Shown here one piece after another: positions 6,156-6,168 of a DNA stretch of 6,168 nt. Both the position numbers and the translations under genes were made by a program. Location: the NCBI GenBank assembly GCA_030539135.1, contig JAUNSQ010000099.1, forward strand, positions 1-6,168, given 5' to 3'. This DNA comes from Synergistaceae bacterium. Its GTDB lineage: Bacteria > Synergistota > Synergistia > Synergistales > Synergistaceae. Each line of letters begins with the position of its first letter. Position 1 is the first letter of the stretch. The notes under the pieces were generated by a model that saw only the letters and a list, made by a program, of their open reading frames with translations, was not told the origin of the DNA and did no database searches.

Positions 6156-6168
6156 CTTCCTTCTTCTT

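Noticed and set aside
1..6168. Hidden novel system, mobile element, CRISPR array or structured RNA
   Set aside because: Essentially every base belongs to a conserved dcw gene in the canonical order; I saw no repeats, target-site duplications, integrase or transposase frames, or non-coding gaps that could hold one.

Overview
The window is one uninterrupted stretch of the division and cell wall (dcw) cluster. Every gene is on the minus strand, so transcription runs from position 6168 towards position 1. In transcription order the genes are an ftsL-like gene, ftsI (class B penicillin-binding protein), murE, murF, mraY and the first 41 codons of murD, which runs off the left edge. This is the canonical bacterial dcw order; rsmH would be expected just beyond the right edge and the rest of murD and later dcw genes beyond the left edge.

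Packing is very tight. ftsL overlaps ftsI by 14 nt. A 21-nt gap carrying a Shine-Dalgarno sequence separates ftsI from murE. murE and murF share one base (TGATG), murF and mraY overlap by 11 nt, and 18 nt separate mraY from murD. No gap is long enough for an internal promoter or terminator, no stretch over 300 bases lacks a gene, and I see no tRNA, rRNA, mobile element, CRISPR array or long repeat. The genes are best read as one translationally coupled operon whose promoter lies outside the window.

Functionally, MurD, MurE and MurF add D-Glu, the third-position diamino acid and D-Ala-D-Ala to the UDP-MurNAc stem. MraY transfers the finished UDP-MurNAc-pentapeptide to undecaprenyl phosphate to give lipid I. 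FtsI cross-links septal peptidoglycan in the periplasm, and the FtsL-like protein is a small bitopic divisome scaffold expected to regulate it. All five essentially complete reading frames are intact.

The organism is a bacterium of roughly balanced base composition. The MraY amino-terminal region (YGPAWHEKTKIGTPTMGG), the class B PBP without PASTA domains and the MurE DNPRTEDP signature suggest a diaminopimelate-type, probably diderm lineage. Synergistota is my best guess from general resemblance, but this is an inference and not proven by the sequence. The region is ordinary core genome and I did not find a new system. The points worth a second look are some non-consensus residues in conserved MurE, MurF and FtsI motifs and three translation start choices.
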